This document shows, piece after piece, positions 12,577-23,800 of a DNA stretch of 64,000 bases (positions are counted from its first letter, which is position 1; each line of letters begins with the position of its first letter). The DNA lies in NCBI RefSeq assembly GCF_032854445.1, contig NC_088300.1:14389570-14453569 (forward strand), written 5' to 3'. A program made the position numbers and the translations under genes. The notes below the pieces were generated by a model that saw only the letters and a list, made by a program, of their open reading frames with translations, was not told the origin of the DNA and made no database searches. This stretch comes from Liolophura sinensis. Taxonomy: Eukaryota > Mollusca > Polyplacophora > Chitonida > Chitonidae.

Positions 12577-12986
12577 TTTTAAGTTGTAATGTTAATACTT
12601 ACAAAAATTGTAGTAACTTTGTAGGTAGTTGTAGCACTGTGAACACAATCCATCTGAATCAAAAGTTAAGGGAAAGATTAAAGTTTTGCGTAAATACCTC
12701 CTTGAAGGCAGAGTACCAGTTATTCATATTGCCATCTTCCACATGCACAGGGTGTTAAAAAGACATTCGAAAACAATAAACTTCAAAACACCCTTCGTCT
12801 TGTAAATAGGTGGTTATCGCTTCAATATCGATTATCAAACCCCTGAACTTTCAAACTGCTTCCCGTGTTAGTTACTGAAGCGTTAAGGATTTAAAATGAA
12901 TGAAAGGATGTACGCCTGCTTGACGTTTTGCTTCCTGCTTAATTCTTCAGTCATATGACAACGAGTAGTCATTAGGTGTGTGTGTG

Positions 12987-13121
<135 letters not shown>

Positions 13122-13136
13122 TGTGTCTTTTTGTGG

Positions 13137-13225
13137 TAGGGGGCGAGCGGTAGATTTGGTAGAGCGGTTGGATTACACACGCTAATTAAAGTCTTGAGTT
13201 CGAGATTCACTCGACGAACCAGTGC
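13137..13225 (+). mobile_element. tRNA-like SINE head after a TA microsatellite
   Basis: GATTTGGTAGAGCGGTTGGA and GAGTTCGAGATTCACTCG resemble A and B boxes. No folded tRNA end pairing is visible, so it is listed as SINE-like and not as a tRNA gene. Confidence 0.45.
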
Positions 13226-14595
13226 TTTTTGGCCTCGATTTGTCAATGTAGATAATTATATCTAATCGATGTTTTTACTGGCATCTCAGTATATCTTAAA
13301 TATGCCAGTTGCTTATAAGTGTCAGATACAAGGAGCCGGAATATGCCTCGTTATGAACACAGTTGCACAACTTTAATTTAGCTAACTCATAACATTGTTT
13401 CATCGAACAGAGTCCACGAGATCAAATTGCAATCATGCTATCAGTAACTGTCTACAATGGACGAATAAGATATTTCATCACTATCCCTTGGTGGAGGTAT
13501 GTTATGGTGAAGTAGCTCACTATGAGTTGGACCATTACACTTATTTAATGATCTTTTTGATAGCTCAACAGATATATTACTCACTGTAATTTTAAGTGAT
13601 TGATTCGCATTTTGTGTAAATATATAATGACCACTTGATGAAGTGATTTACAGAATGATATGAAGAAAAATGAATGAGCCACTTATGGAATTATGAATTG
13701 GTTCGTTGATCGACAGACGATCAGTTTGAATACACCAATATTGTTACGGATGCAATGAAAAAGGGAGAACAAAAACTGCATGTCAGCTATTGGCTATTAC
13801 ATTTTTAAGGGTTGCCAGCTGCTTTCTGAGCAAATCGCCCCATATTTGACGTACTCCCTCTCAGTATACAGTCAATAGACAGGAAACACGCCCTGTTGAG
13901 GATTGTGCTCAAGAGCTTCCCGCGGTCAATGTTCTGTTATGGGAAACAAACTAGGGCAACGCCTAAAATTGGTGTCAATTTTCTATGACCTTTGCAATCT
14001 CCAGTACACTAAAAGGTCATAAATATAACGTCTTCTCTACAACTAGTGCAGCGGTCCTGTTTTCCATGTATGGCCAGCTGGTGTGCTTTAAGGAGGCAGG
14101 TTGAAAGCGTAACCGGTAGGGTCTGCATCGCGTGGTGTAAGTTAATGTTTGTAGGAAGAAAGACAGCACATCTTTAGCAACTGTGTATGTAGTTGGGTGA
14201 GTTGAACCTCCAGAAGCTAAATCTGCAAAAATTTGTATATTTGCCATTTCCATTTTGCTATAGCAAAACAATGCATTGTTGGAGAATTTATGCTGAACGG
14301 TTCAATTATTTGTCATTGTCTTCTCACAAACAGACCTATAACCGTATAACATATGAGCTGTGCGGAGTTGTAACTTGTTTATTTATTTGATCATTTGATT
14401 TGGTTTGATTTTGATCAAACACGTCACATCCACCAGGTGCCTTAAAAGGGAAATCCTGACATAAAGCCGCTGTAGAAGCATTCACGGATGGAAGTAATCG
14501 ATCTGATTTGTTGCTTCGAGTACAATACTTTAGTTCAATGAACCAGCAAGGTCCCGAAAAGACATGTGCTATCAAAGGGGTATCCACAATACTGA

Positions 14596-14660
14596 TCGTC
14601 GTCATATGACTGAAAAATTGTTGAGCACGACGTTAAACCCCATTCACTCACTCACTCACA
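14596..14660 (+). mobile_element. SINE family B 3' fragment
   Basis: GTCGTCATATGACTGAAAAA, TTGAGCACGACGTTAAACCC and (CACT)n match the end of the copy at 3561-3896. Confidence 0.75.
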
Positions 14661-14661
14661 A

Positions 14662-14844
14662 TACTGACCTGCTGACAAATTCGAGTAGGGGAGTAGTTCG
14701 GAATGTTTATCGCTCCAAAAAAAAAGCAAAACACATCCCATTGTATCATGTACTGACCTGCTGACAAATTCGAGTAGGGAAGTTTAGAGTTCGGAATGTT
14801 TATCGCTCAAACAAAAAAAGCAAAACACATCCCACTGTATCATG
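14662..14844. repeat. Tandem duplication, two units of about 90 bp
   Basis: 14662-14750 and 14751-14844 both begin TACTGACCTGCTGACAAATT, contain GAATGTTTATCGCTC, an A-rich run, CAAAACACATCCCA and end TATCATG. High identity suggests a recent event. Confidence 0.9.
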
Positions 14845-15414
14845 TGACCTGTCAAAAGTGTTAGGCAACTACATTTTATCACATTTACTGTAACATGGGT
14901 GTCAAAAAAAAGTTTCATAAAAAGTTATGTAAAGTAGATCAACGATGACGAAAATTGAGGGGCTCAAAGGTGAACACAAGATCTTCCTGTAACAAAGTGC
15001 CTTGAGAACAGGGTGAGAGTGGTGATCGGTAAAACATTTTTAACATACCATGTGTTGTTAAACGTACCAGTTATAACGTACCAGTAACAGTTCATGCCGT
15101 AGAGATTGTCGGCTGTACTCTGCGAATGTTTTAATTCTGCACATTTATCAACACGCTTAACATTATCTACAACAGTGTGAGCGAGAATCTTTGAACCTGT
15201 TTGTATAGGGCCATCAAATTAATAAATTAATAAAAAGGCTTAAACTCGTAATAGCTGCATGTGGCTTCACCCATACAGGATTTCTTGCCCTAATGTTTTT
15301 GTTAAGTGGAATGCATATGAAACATTAAAAGGACGAGGATGAAAGACACGATGTCAAACATTTGACAAACTAGTAAAACCATCCATGCACGTACGTATAA
15401 TGAAGATCGCTTAC

Positions 15415-15488
15415 CTGTCGAGCGATTGTGAAGCACAGTATTAAAAGCCATGATCTCGATGTAGCCACCATCTTCTACGAATAAAGCT
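15415..15488 (-). other. Possible internal exon, unassigned
   Basis: A 74-bp segment lies between a good acceptor (pyrimidine-rich, ending CCCCTAG) and a strong donor (ACAG|GTAAGC). Its one open frame reads 24 codons containing VEDGGYIEIMAFN. It lies upstream of the glutamate receptor on the same strand, so it could be an amino-terminal-domain exon, but I see no family signature and its flanking exons are unknown. Chance is a real alternative. Confidence 0.2.
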
Positions 15489-16057
15489 CTAGGGGGAAGC
15501 AAAGATTTTATGTGTTCTGTGTGTTGGGTGTGAGCATTTTTTTTGTAAGCGACCCCTTCCTGCCGTTAATAGCTTTGACCTACTTTAAGTGACGGCTTGT
15601 ACCACATGGATACCCTGTCTAAGCTCTTACGACAGCGCCTGGAGTAACCCAATACATTCAGTTTACAAACATAATGATAATCACATATGGTTATATTAAC
15701 GCGTACACTGAATTACCTCGCTTAGGGTTAAATGATTGTACCTAAAAGGTCAAAATAGTTCAAATATCCTATGCAGAGCGAAGTAAAAGCATCGTGGGTT
15801 AAATGAACTGACATTTATCTTTAGATGTCATTTCACAGCTAAACAGTGATCCATGCAGCCTGCTGGTTAGGAAAGTCGGAAATGCCCTAAGCTTTAACTG
15901 TTTGGTACAGAAGCGGGCTTTAGAGCCAATGCAAAACACTGCCAGAAATATTCTCCAAAGCGGTCCTCTGTCTAAAGGTATGGTTTGCAATTGGCTTAGA
16001 TTAGAAATGCTCGGTGGATATCGCGGAATATTAAAGTGCAAACATAAAGTCTGCCAC

Positions 16058-16316
16058 GGAGCCTCCTCAGTCAGTTAGCGCGGTAGCGCAGCGTAAAGAC
16101 CCAGGAGTCTCTCACCAATGCGGTCGGTGTGAGCTCAAGTCCAGCTTATGCTGGCTTCCTCTCCGGCCGTACGTGGGAAGGTCTGTCAGCAACCTGCAGA
16201 TGGTCGTGGGTTTCCCTCGGGCTCTGCCCGTTTTCCTCCCACCATTATGTTGGCCGCCGTCGTACAAGTGAAATATTCTTGAGTACGGAGTAAAACACCA
16301 ATCAAATAAATCAAAT
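16058..16316 (+). mobile_element. tRNA-derived SINE, family A, full length with 12-bp TSD
   Basis: The tRNA-like head (GGTAGCGCAGCG, then GAGCTCAAGTCCAGC as a B-box-like segment) is followed by the family body ending GAGTACGGAGTAAAACACCA and an (AATAAATC)-type tail. The target duplication AAAGTCTGCCAC stands at 16046-16057 and 16317-16328. It is inserted in repeat E copy 1. Confidence 0.9.
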
Positions 16317-16954
16317 AAAGTCTGCCACTAAATATATACATAGACAAAAAAGGATATAGAAAGTTATCACAGAAAGATATGTAAAAAAATTCTATAAAGT
16401 TTTGAATACCGAAAAGTTCAGCATTGCGGATATAGCACTGATGGACAATTCACTATGAGTAGCCCTTAGGAACTTCTGTGTTGTTGAAACCCTTATGAAC
16501 TTGGTCAAGCACTAGCGCTGAAAGTGTCACGCGGTAATTGGCTGTCACGTCAAAAAACCCATTAGCTCTCGATTGTCAGTGTGGTTCCCTATAGTGGATA
16601 GACAGGTATAGATGCAATAAATTGGATTTTTGCGATTAGTTTAAGTTTAAACTGATGCATTTTGAGCCCCACATTTATGAACAGGAAACTGAGAACGGCC
16701 GCCCGTCTCACAATGCGTACCTGTTGGACAGAATACTGAAGTAAGTTGTCAGGGTGAGCTGGCAAGAAAACCGCCTCAGGAGAGTCATTGCTTGAAGAAA
16801 AATATTGTGACTTTGCATTATTTTTACTTAGCAAGGTCACATTTATTACGACAGTATCTTCCTATAATCTGAATGAAAGGGCCTGTTATCAATCAGAAGG
16901 TTCTGCTATGTTCGGTAAATTCCGTGAAGTCGGTACAGCCAGCGAGGCCAAATA

Positions 16955-18501
16955 AACTACCAGGCAAAAGAAAGGTTTCACCCGCTTCTTGAGCCCATAA
17001 AACAAAAACAAAGTCAGATATAAGAATTAAGAAGATTGGTTTATAAACAGGAATCATTGTGAAATATTCTCTCAAAAAGGCTTTAAAATATTGGCATTCA
17101 ATTGGCCACAAAACACAATGAAAGAGACAAGGGATCAGAAGAAAAAATTACACAAATGTAAAGTTAACTGGCAAGTGCATGTAAAGTCACAGTATCCACA
17201 GAAATGAAGGACTACAGTCATCAGTAGCGAGTGTGGCCACCCTGGGCATCAATGCATGCAAGCACACGCCTCCGTATTGATGTCGTCCGTCGCCGGATGA
17301 CGTCAGCTGGGGTAACGTTCCATAGGTTTAACAGAGCTTGCTCAAGTTCCTGTTGGTTAGTTGGAGGAGGCACCAACTGTCTCAAACGGTGGTCAAGGTG
17401 ATCCCAGAGATGGTCAATGGGGTTCATGTCTGGTGAGTTGGCTGGCCAGGGCAACACGATGACGTTTGCGGTCTCGAGGTAGTCTGTAAAAATGCGGGCA
17501 GTGTGAGGTCTTGCGTTGTCGTGTTGCAAGATCGATCCTTTTGGCTGTCATTAAAGGGAAGGAACGACGACAGGTCTCAGTACCTCATCTATCGCTGGCC
17601 AGTCAGATTACCTCGCACAATAACCAGCTGCGTCTTCATTTGGTCACAAATCCCTCCCCAAACCATGACGCCTCCGCCTCCAAACGGATAAACCTCTCTT
17701 ACGCAGTTTGGCGCGAGATGTTCGCATCTTCGTCGGAAAACTCGAACTCTGCCATCGTTCCTGAATAGACAGAACCTGCTCTGGTCTGTAAACAGCACTC
17801 TCGCCCAGTCACGTCGCTGCCACCGACGTACAATACGTGCCCTTCGCATTCTGCGTTGACGGTGTAAAAGGGTCAAGGCCATCCTACGGAAGGGGCGGTA
17901 AGGTCGTAAACCAGCTGAACGAAGACGACGCAGTGTTGTCCTGGGGCTGATGACATGGCCTAGTGCCGTCCCCGCTGTTGACGTCGCCGTGACGTATCGG
18001 TTTCCGAGGTGGATCTGCCGGATGTAGCGATCTTCAGCCGCAGTTGTTACCCTCGGTCTTCCCGATCTTGGTCTGCCTTGGGTCTGGCCTGTCTGCTGAT
18101 AGCGTATCAACAACCTAATGATGGTGGTTTGGCTGCAGTTGAACGTTCTTGCAATGTGACGTTGCGAGACTCCCATGGTGGACATACCGATGGCCTGGTC
18201 TCGTTGCGCTTGCGTAAGTCTTGGCATACTGTTGGTGTTTTTTCGGTCACTGAATGTCTGCTCTTTCGAGCAAGAGTATTTATGCAACATTACCGCACGT
18301 GCATCACGAGCCATGCCTCAAAAGGACGTTTTGCATGTTATCGCAATTTCACAATTCCAATTGCTGCGTTCGTGACGATGCGTTCTGGTAGAGGAAACGA
18401 TGCAGTCATACACCATGTCCTGCTTAGAATCAAATCCGGAACCGCGCTTTTATTTTTTTATGACAAAAAATACGGTGAAACCTTTCTTTTGCGTGGTAGT
18501 T
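16955..18501 (-). mobile_element. Tc1/mariner DNA transposon with TIRs and TA duplication
   Basis: The left end begins AACTACCAGGCAAAAGAAAG and continues to GGTTTCACC; the right end is its inverse with one mismatch (...GGTTTC...CTTTTGCGTGGTAGTT on the plus strand at 18472-18501). TA flanks both ends (16953-16954 and 18502-18503). The element is 1547 bp, typical of Tc1. The host sequence on both sides is a low-copy repeat whose second copy (about 21327-22112) lacks the insert and shows the TA target at the matching spot, near 21757. Near-identical TIRs suggest moderate age, while the transposase is already broken. Confidence 0.9.
17221..18227 (-). pseudogene. Tc1-like transposase, broken by frameshifts
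   Basis: Reading from an ATG at 18227, the protein begins MPRLTQAQRDQAIGMSTMGV, with helix-turn-helix segments (GVSQRHIARTFNCSQTTIIR) and the GRPR-type linker GRPRSGRPRV. The DDE core shows the first Asp in FTDQSRF, the second in QHDNARPH and, 34 residues later, NPIDHLWDHL, where Tc1 relatives normally have Glu: a DD34D arrangement in a Tc1-type background. The frame is lost twice between about 17530 and 17590, so the open parts are 17589-18314 and 17221-17529. It would have catalysed cut-and-paste transposition into TA. It lies inside an element with matching terminal inverted repeats (16955-18501). Not functional as it stands; whether Asp at the third position is ancestral or a later change cannot be told from one copy. 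Confidence 0.9.
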
Positions 18502-18894
18502 TACTTACACCCGTGCAGCTGGAGGAGGAGCCGGCCGCTAAAACACGACGCCAAACTACAAAAAAAAAAAAACATCGGCCCTTTGAACATGGAACAGAGC
18601 TGATTCTTTTTGGTTGGGTATCAGGAGTTTTTGTTTGTATTTTCTTATTGTCACATTGTTCAATACCAATAGTACGTTAGAGCTCCATGTTTTTGTGACA
18701 TCACTCTACTTAGTTATAACATGGCAAAATGGCGTCACCAAATGAGTGGCTAGGTACCGACTATTGTTTGCCATTTATTTTGGTGATAAGCGGTGTAGAT
18801 TTTTAACATATTTTTAGAACATCTCTAAAATACTACTTCATAAGTTAATTCAACTTTAGTGGCTGACTTTATGTTCACTTTAAGATTGCTCTGT

Positions 18895-19115
18895 GATCAT
18901 ATGCCTCATCCCCGAAGCCTCTCAACAATTCGGTCGCTCTGACGTCAAGTCCAGCTCATGCTGGCTTCCTATCTGTTTCTTCTTCTGAAGGTCTGTCAGG
19001 GACCGGCGAAGGTTATAGGTTTTCCTCGAGCTCTGTCCGGTTTCCTCCCACCATATTGTTGGCCTCCATCGTATAAGTGAAATATTCTTGAGTAATGCGT
19101 AACATACCAGTCAAA
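18895..19115 (+). mobile_element. SINE family A, diverged
   Basis: CAAGTCCAGCTCATGCTGG, GGTTTCCTCCCACCATATTG and GTATAAGTGAAATATTCTTG are shared with full copies. It sits directly after repeat E copy 1. Confidence 0.82.
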
Positions 19116-20807
19116 AAACAATGCCTCGTTATAACATATATCTGCATACCGTGCACAATTTTTTACGTGCAACATTTGTTTCCCACAGGAATGTTTTACG
19201 TGACGTGTCAAAATTGCAAACCGTTTATGTGGGCAACATACAAAAAACAGGGGTAAATTAAAGCCCCAAAATATTGTTTTCTAATATTAGGACAATATTA
19301 TATTCTTGCTGTGGAATGCCCGAAACTCCTAAGCTAATATTTCCATCTTTTTTATATAATTGTGTCAAAGGCAAAATACTTGTATGTTCAAAGTAACATA
19401 AAGATCCACTAGTTTTATATCATCTATCTTTAGTAACATTTATTTACTGGCAAGAAAAAAAGTATCAAACTATTTTAGTAACTAAAACCGAGTGACAAAC
19501 AATGAATAAGATACCTTTTATGGAAAAAGGCAATTTTTTTTCCTTCATTGTCCAAAAACATTATTATGCTCTTTTCAGTAACATGAGCTGGAAAGCAAAA
19601 TAAAAATAGTTTGGCTATTTAGAACAATAATTCAGATGTGCGCTTGGCTGGGGCGATGAGCAACGGACCGTCTTTGTTGTCGTGATACCACGCGAGGTTT
19701 GTGACAATCAGATAGATCTTTCACAGCGATCATGTTATATAACGTGAAAAGTAATGGCGACACTGGAACACAAAAGACAAAAAATAAAAAATAGTTTGTC
19801 TTCTTTGTTACTATAAATATAGGCAATTTTATTTATTGTTTCTTTCATACCACCTTTACTACAAAAGGGATATTTTCCATTTTTGCATGATTAATTACAT
19901 GCACCCAACATGCAAGAACAGCAGTTGTTTTTAATATGTCCCATAAACGTGGCTTTTACACTTGTGTTGATCGTTCTTTCGGGAACAACTATTGAGATTA
20001 CGATTTTATACATTATGAAATATCCATTATGTTTGATAACTTGTATTTGTATGACAGCTATAACGCCAGATTTGCCATCAAGGTGGGGTGACGCGCCCGC
20101 AGTTGTATAATTGCTGATCACACGGTGTTATAGCGATGTCTTTTATTAGACGTTGTTTGGTTTTCAAGTAAAGTACATCGGATCTTATGGGATTTCCTAG
20201 TGAAAACATGAATACATCGCGATGCAGAAATAATGACCTTCTCGTGGAAGTTAACATCGGTTAGCTGTGCACACACTACAAATTATTTCTGCATTGAGAA
20301 AACACTCCAGGCTCAGTGAGTAACAATTTGTTTGGGTGAGAACAAAACCACATAATGGCGAAAACATTTTTATATATAGGACGACTATCTTTGAGATAAA
20401 CACATAGCAATATACTATAAGCAAGATATAGAGCATCCTACAGGATAATCATCCCTCATCAGGCGTGACAGCTAGGTTTCACCCTGAGATTTTTGTAACA
20501 GGTGAGGGATGGTATATTGATGCATTTACCTTTGCATTATACACTTATAATCGGTGAAAATGATGATTCAGCGCTAATTTACAGACACCACTGTGGTTTG
20601 GATCTTAAAGACAAGTGAGGTCGTTTTGGGGTGGCGAGCGTCAATATCCACCAGGACCACTTATATATACAATGTAGAAGCGTCTTTGGAAGAGAGTATC
20701 TATTCCTTTACAGTGGGCATTGCTCGGGTTTTTTTCACTCAGTTCATTCCCACAGCTTCCTAAATGCATCACGACCGAGGACAGTCCAGATCTTGTGTTA
20801 AATGTGA
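19116..20807. other. No gene recognised; 3' flank of the LRR-EF-hand gene
   Basis: AT-rich with no shared repeat found. The part nearest 20807 is probably 3' untranslated sequence of the LRR-EF-hand gene. An open frame at 19910-20110 (plus) has hydrophobic stretches but no other support. Confidence 0.4.
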
Positions 20808-23800
20808 TCAGTGTGGCGATTTTTTAGCGTCTAGCTTTTCTTGCATCTTCAGAGCGTTTCTCTGCATTTCTCGGAATTCCTTGTCACTGTACACCAACTC
20901 TCTGTGAAAAAAGATCATTACAAGTTTAGCAGACGACTCAAATTTGCGGTTCTCAGATTTTAAAACATTCTCTGTTTCCACTTTCTTTGCAACCCAGTCC
21001 GCCAAGAGATTTTTCAACGAACTCATCCACATAATATTTGCTTCACAAATTGATAAGGAACAATATTCCAGAAATCTTTCACCCTTACTGAACGCAAATG
21101 ACTACATAGCATAGAGAGTAAAACCAAAGCAGCGACGACAGTGTGATACAGTTGGCAAATGGTCACAAGTAACTGGTGAAATAAGGCCTCTTGTAAATTT
21201 AGCTCAGTTAGGGTTTCATTCTAACTGTTCGTGTATGTGCTTGGTAACTTATACTGCCATTTATGTAGCACCATGGTTATTTCGTCTGTTGTACATTGAT
21301 CCAATCATGGGCTTAAAGTGAATATAAAAGTCTGCCACTATATATACACAGTTATCACAGAGAATTATGAAAAGAATACTATGAAGTTTTGAAAGATGAA
21401 TTTGGGGAAATGGCACTGACGAACAATTCACTCCAAGTAGCCATGCTGTAGTAGCCCTTATGAACTTGGCCAATCACTATGGTGTCTTTTAGTGAATAGA
21501 CAAATATCGGTGCAATAAAATGAATTTTTGCGATTAGTTTAACCGCAGTAACTTATCAGAATAAGCTGGCAAGAAAACCGCCTCGGCTGAGTCATTGCTT
21601 GAAGAAAAATATTGTGACTGCATTATTTTTCCTTAGCAAGGTAACATTTATTACGAAAATATCTTTGCAAAATCTGAATGAAAGAGTCTGCCATCATTCA
21701 AAAGATCCTGCTATGTTCGGTAAATTCCCTGAAGTCGGTACAGCCAGCTGGGCCTAATGCTTAACCCACGCAGGAAGAGGACGTGCAGGACGGCTAAAAA
21801 GAAACGCTTATGTCCACAAACATCGCCCTGAGCGAGCGAACACCAAACTAAAAGAAACATTGGGCCTTTGAACAAGGAACAAAGCTGATACTCTTTGGTT
21901 GGGTATCAGGCATGTTTCTTTGTATTTTCTCATTGTCACATTGTTCAATACCGATGGTACAGGAGAGCTCCTTTGGCATCACCAAATGATAGCTAGGTTC
22001 TGACGAGATAAGCGGTGTAGAATTCTTAAAATATTTTTAGAAAATCTCTGGAATACTACTTTATCAATTAATTCAATATTAGTGGCTGACTATGTTCACT
22101 TTAACGTACACATTGAAACACAGGAACTGACTATTGCATTCCAGAAATGAGGCTTCAAGAAGAAAAAATGGTGCATATAGCTCAGAATCCGTATTCTATA
22201 TTCATCCATCATTGATTACGGACCACCAAACTTACAGTTTAAATATCACATTTGTTTACCTTGCAGCAATGTCGAATACCAACTATATATGTTGATTTAA
22301 ATATTTCGCAAAACCATGATTTGATCCTTTTTACTGTGGATTAACCTCACCCGAAATCAATTTCTCCATCGTGGTCTTTGTCCATTTTGTTCAGCAAAAT
22401 TTGGATTTGTTCATCGTTTAAGCCAATTTTAGCTTTCTGAAAACAAGAAAACATCAATGAGGCGTGACAAGTATACTGATTTGGATCACCCAACAGTATA
22501 GTGCCTTCAAAAGTAAGGCCAAGTGAACCGTAAAATCGCTACTTAGAATCAGTGAGTGAGCATTCATGTATATATTCATACACAGACCAGAATATATCAG
22601 CTTGGCTATAAACTATGCATGGCTTCACATTCCAATAAGTAGCTAAACCATTCAATGAAGCACAATCATGTAGCTAAATTCAGATCATTTTCCTTCGTTT
22701 TGTTGAAGAGGGGAGGGGGGTAGAAATAGTACATATTCTCTTCTGGGCGAATGTCTTCCCGATCACTCATCTTTAACGGGTTGTGAGTTTAAGTTATCTA
22801 TTTATATGCTTATATTGATTGATGTTTTGCTGAACAGACTGAAAAGTGAGTGCCTTCATTTGCCAGGTATATGCATGAGAATTCTGGGGAATCAAACCGA
22901 AGGGACCTGGACTCGAACCTGCGGCTCCAATCGACTGTAGCGAAAATAACGCTTTAACTGAATGAGCAGTCAAGTATAAAGTTTTATATTATTGATAAGT
23001 TATTGTCTGACAACAGTATTGGATTCAAAAAGAGGAACAGGTATATAAAATTGAATTCGGTAGCAAATATGCCAAATGCCCATTTACCGTTATTCCTTTA
23101 ACAAACTCTTCACGACTAACTGTCATGCTCTGGTCCTTATCGAACTGTTTGAACAGATCCAGCATCCGAAGTCCAGCCTCCTGCACGTATTGTTTCAGTT
23201 TGGTCATGGGATCACGCCTGAAGGCCCCCATGGGGTCTATAGAGTCCACGGTATCGTTGAGATCAACTGGCTGACACGTGTCAATCGAACCGACCACGCC
23301 CCCATGAACCACTTGCAGCTGTTTTTCCTTTTGCATCCGAATTCGCATTTCCTCGAACGCCCCAGTCACAATAATGTTCTGGGGGAAAAATGCATAAGAA
23401 AATGCAGTGCAAAGCACCAGGTATCTACGGATTGAAATAACACTTGCAAAATGTCTTTGTATAACACTCAGCTCATACTCAATTAAAGGCAGCGTTTGAA
23501 AGCTTTCACAGATTTTTTTGCGAGTTTATAAAATTTTGTGAGTTTATAAATTGTGTGTAAAACAAACAGATTCCTTTATATGAATGGCTGTTTGAAAAAC
23601 CATAAGAAGTCATAAAAAGTAGAAACAGACCAGCATTTCAATGCTGAGCTACGCGCTTTCTAACGGATTTCATGGCACAGTCAATGACAGTGGTTAGACT
23701 TGCTCTCCAAACCACCCACTGACAGCGCCGTATACACAAGAGGCAGACTTGGTTTTCTGAATAGGTCTTATCCTATAATGTAAAATCTATATTGCCGTAT

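Larger units (their letters stand above)
13226..16029. other. No gene confirmed
   Basis: It holds a SINE tail (14596-14660), a 90-bp tandem duplication (14662-14844) and one weak exon candidate (15415-15488). Missing glutamate receptor N-terminal exons might be here but I could not support them. Confidence 0.4.
16030..18885. repeat. Low-copy repeat E, copy 1 (interrupted by a SINE and a Tc1 element)
   Basis: Sequence at 16030-16057, 16317-16954 and 18502-18885 aligns in order with 21300-22112. Matching landmarks: AAAGTCTGCCAC near both starts, CAAGAAAACCGCCTC, ATGTTCGGTAAATTCC, GAGCTGAT.CT.TTTGGTTGGG, ATAAGCGGTGTAGA and TTAGTGGCTGACT. The copies have many indels, so the duplication is old. 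It may be an unclassified non-autonomous element instead of a segmental duplication. Confidence 0.8.

Noticed and set aside
12694-12765. Possible glutamate receptor exon with HPVHVEDGNMNNWYSAFKE
   Set aside because: A donor is present but there is no acceptor AG after the upstream in-frame stop, and the expected strand before NRPFIMEP is missing.
18009-18680. 223-codon plus-strand open frame
   Set aside because: It is antisense to the Tc1 transposase and runs through the TIR into flanking repeat; no family features.
19910-20110. 66-codon hydrophobic frame on the plus strand
   Set aside because: AT-rich sequence readily yields hydrophobic frames; no second line of evidence.
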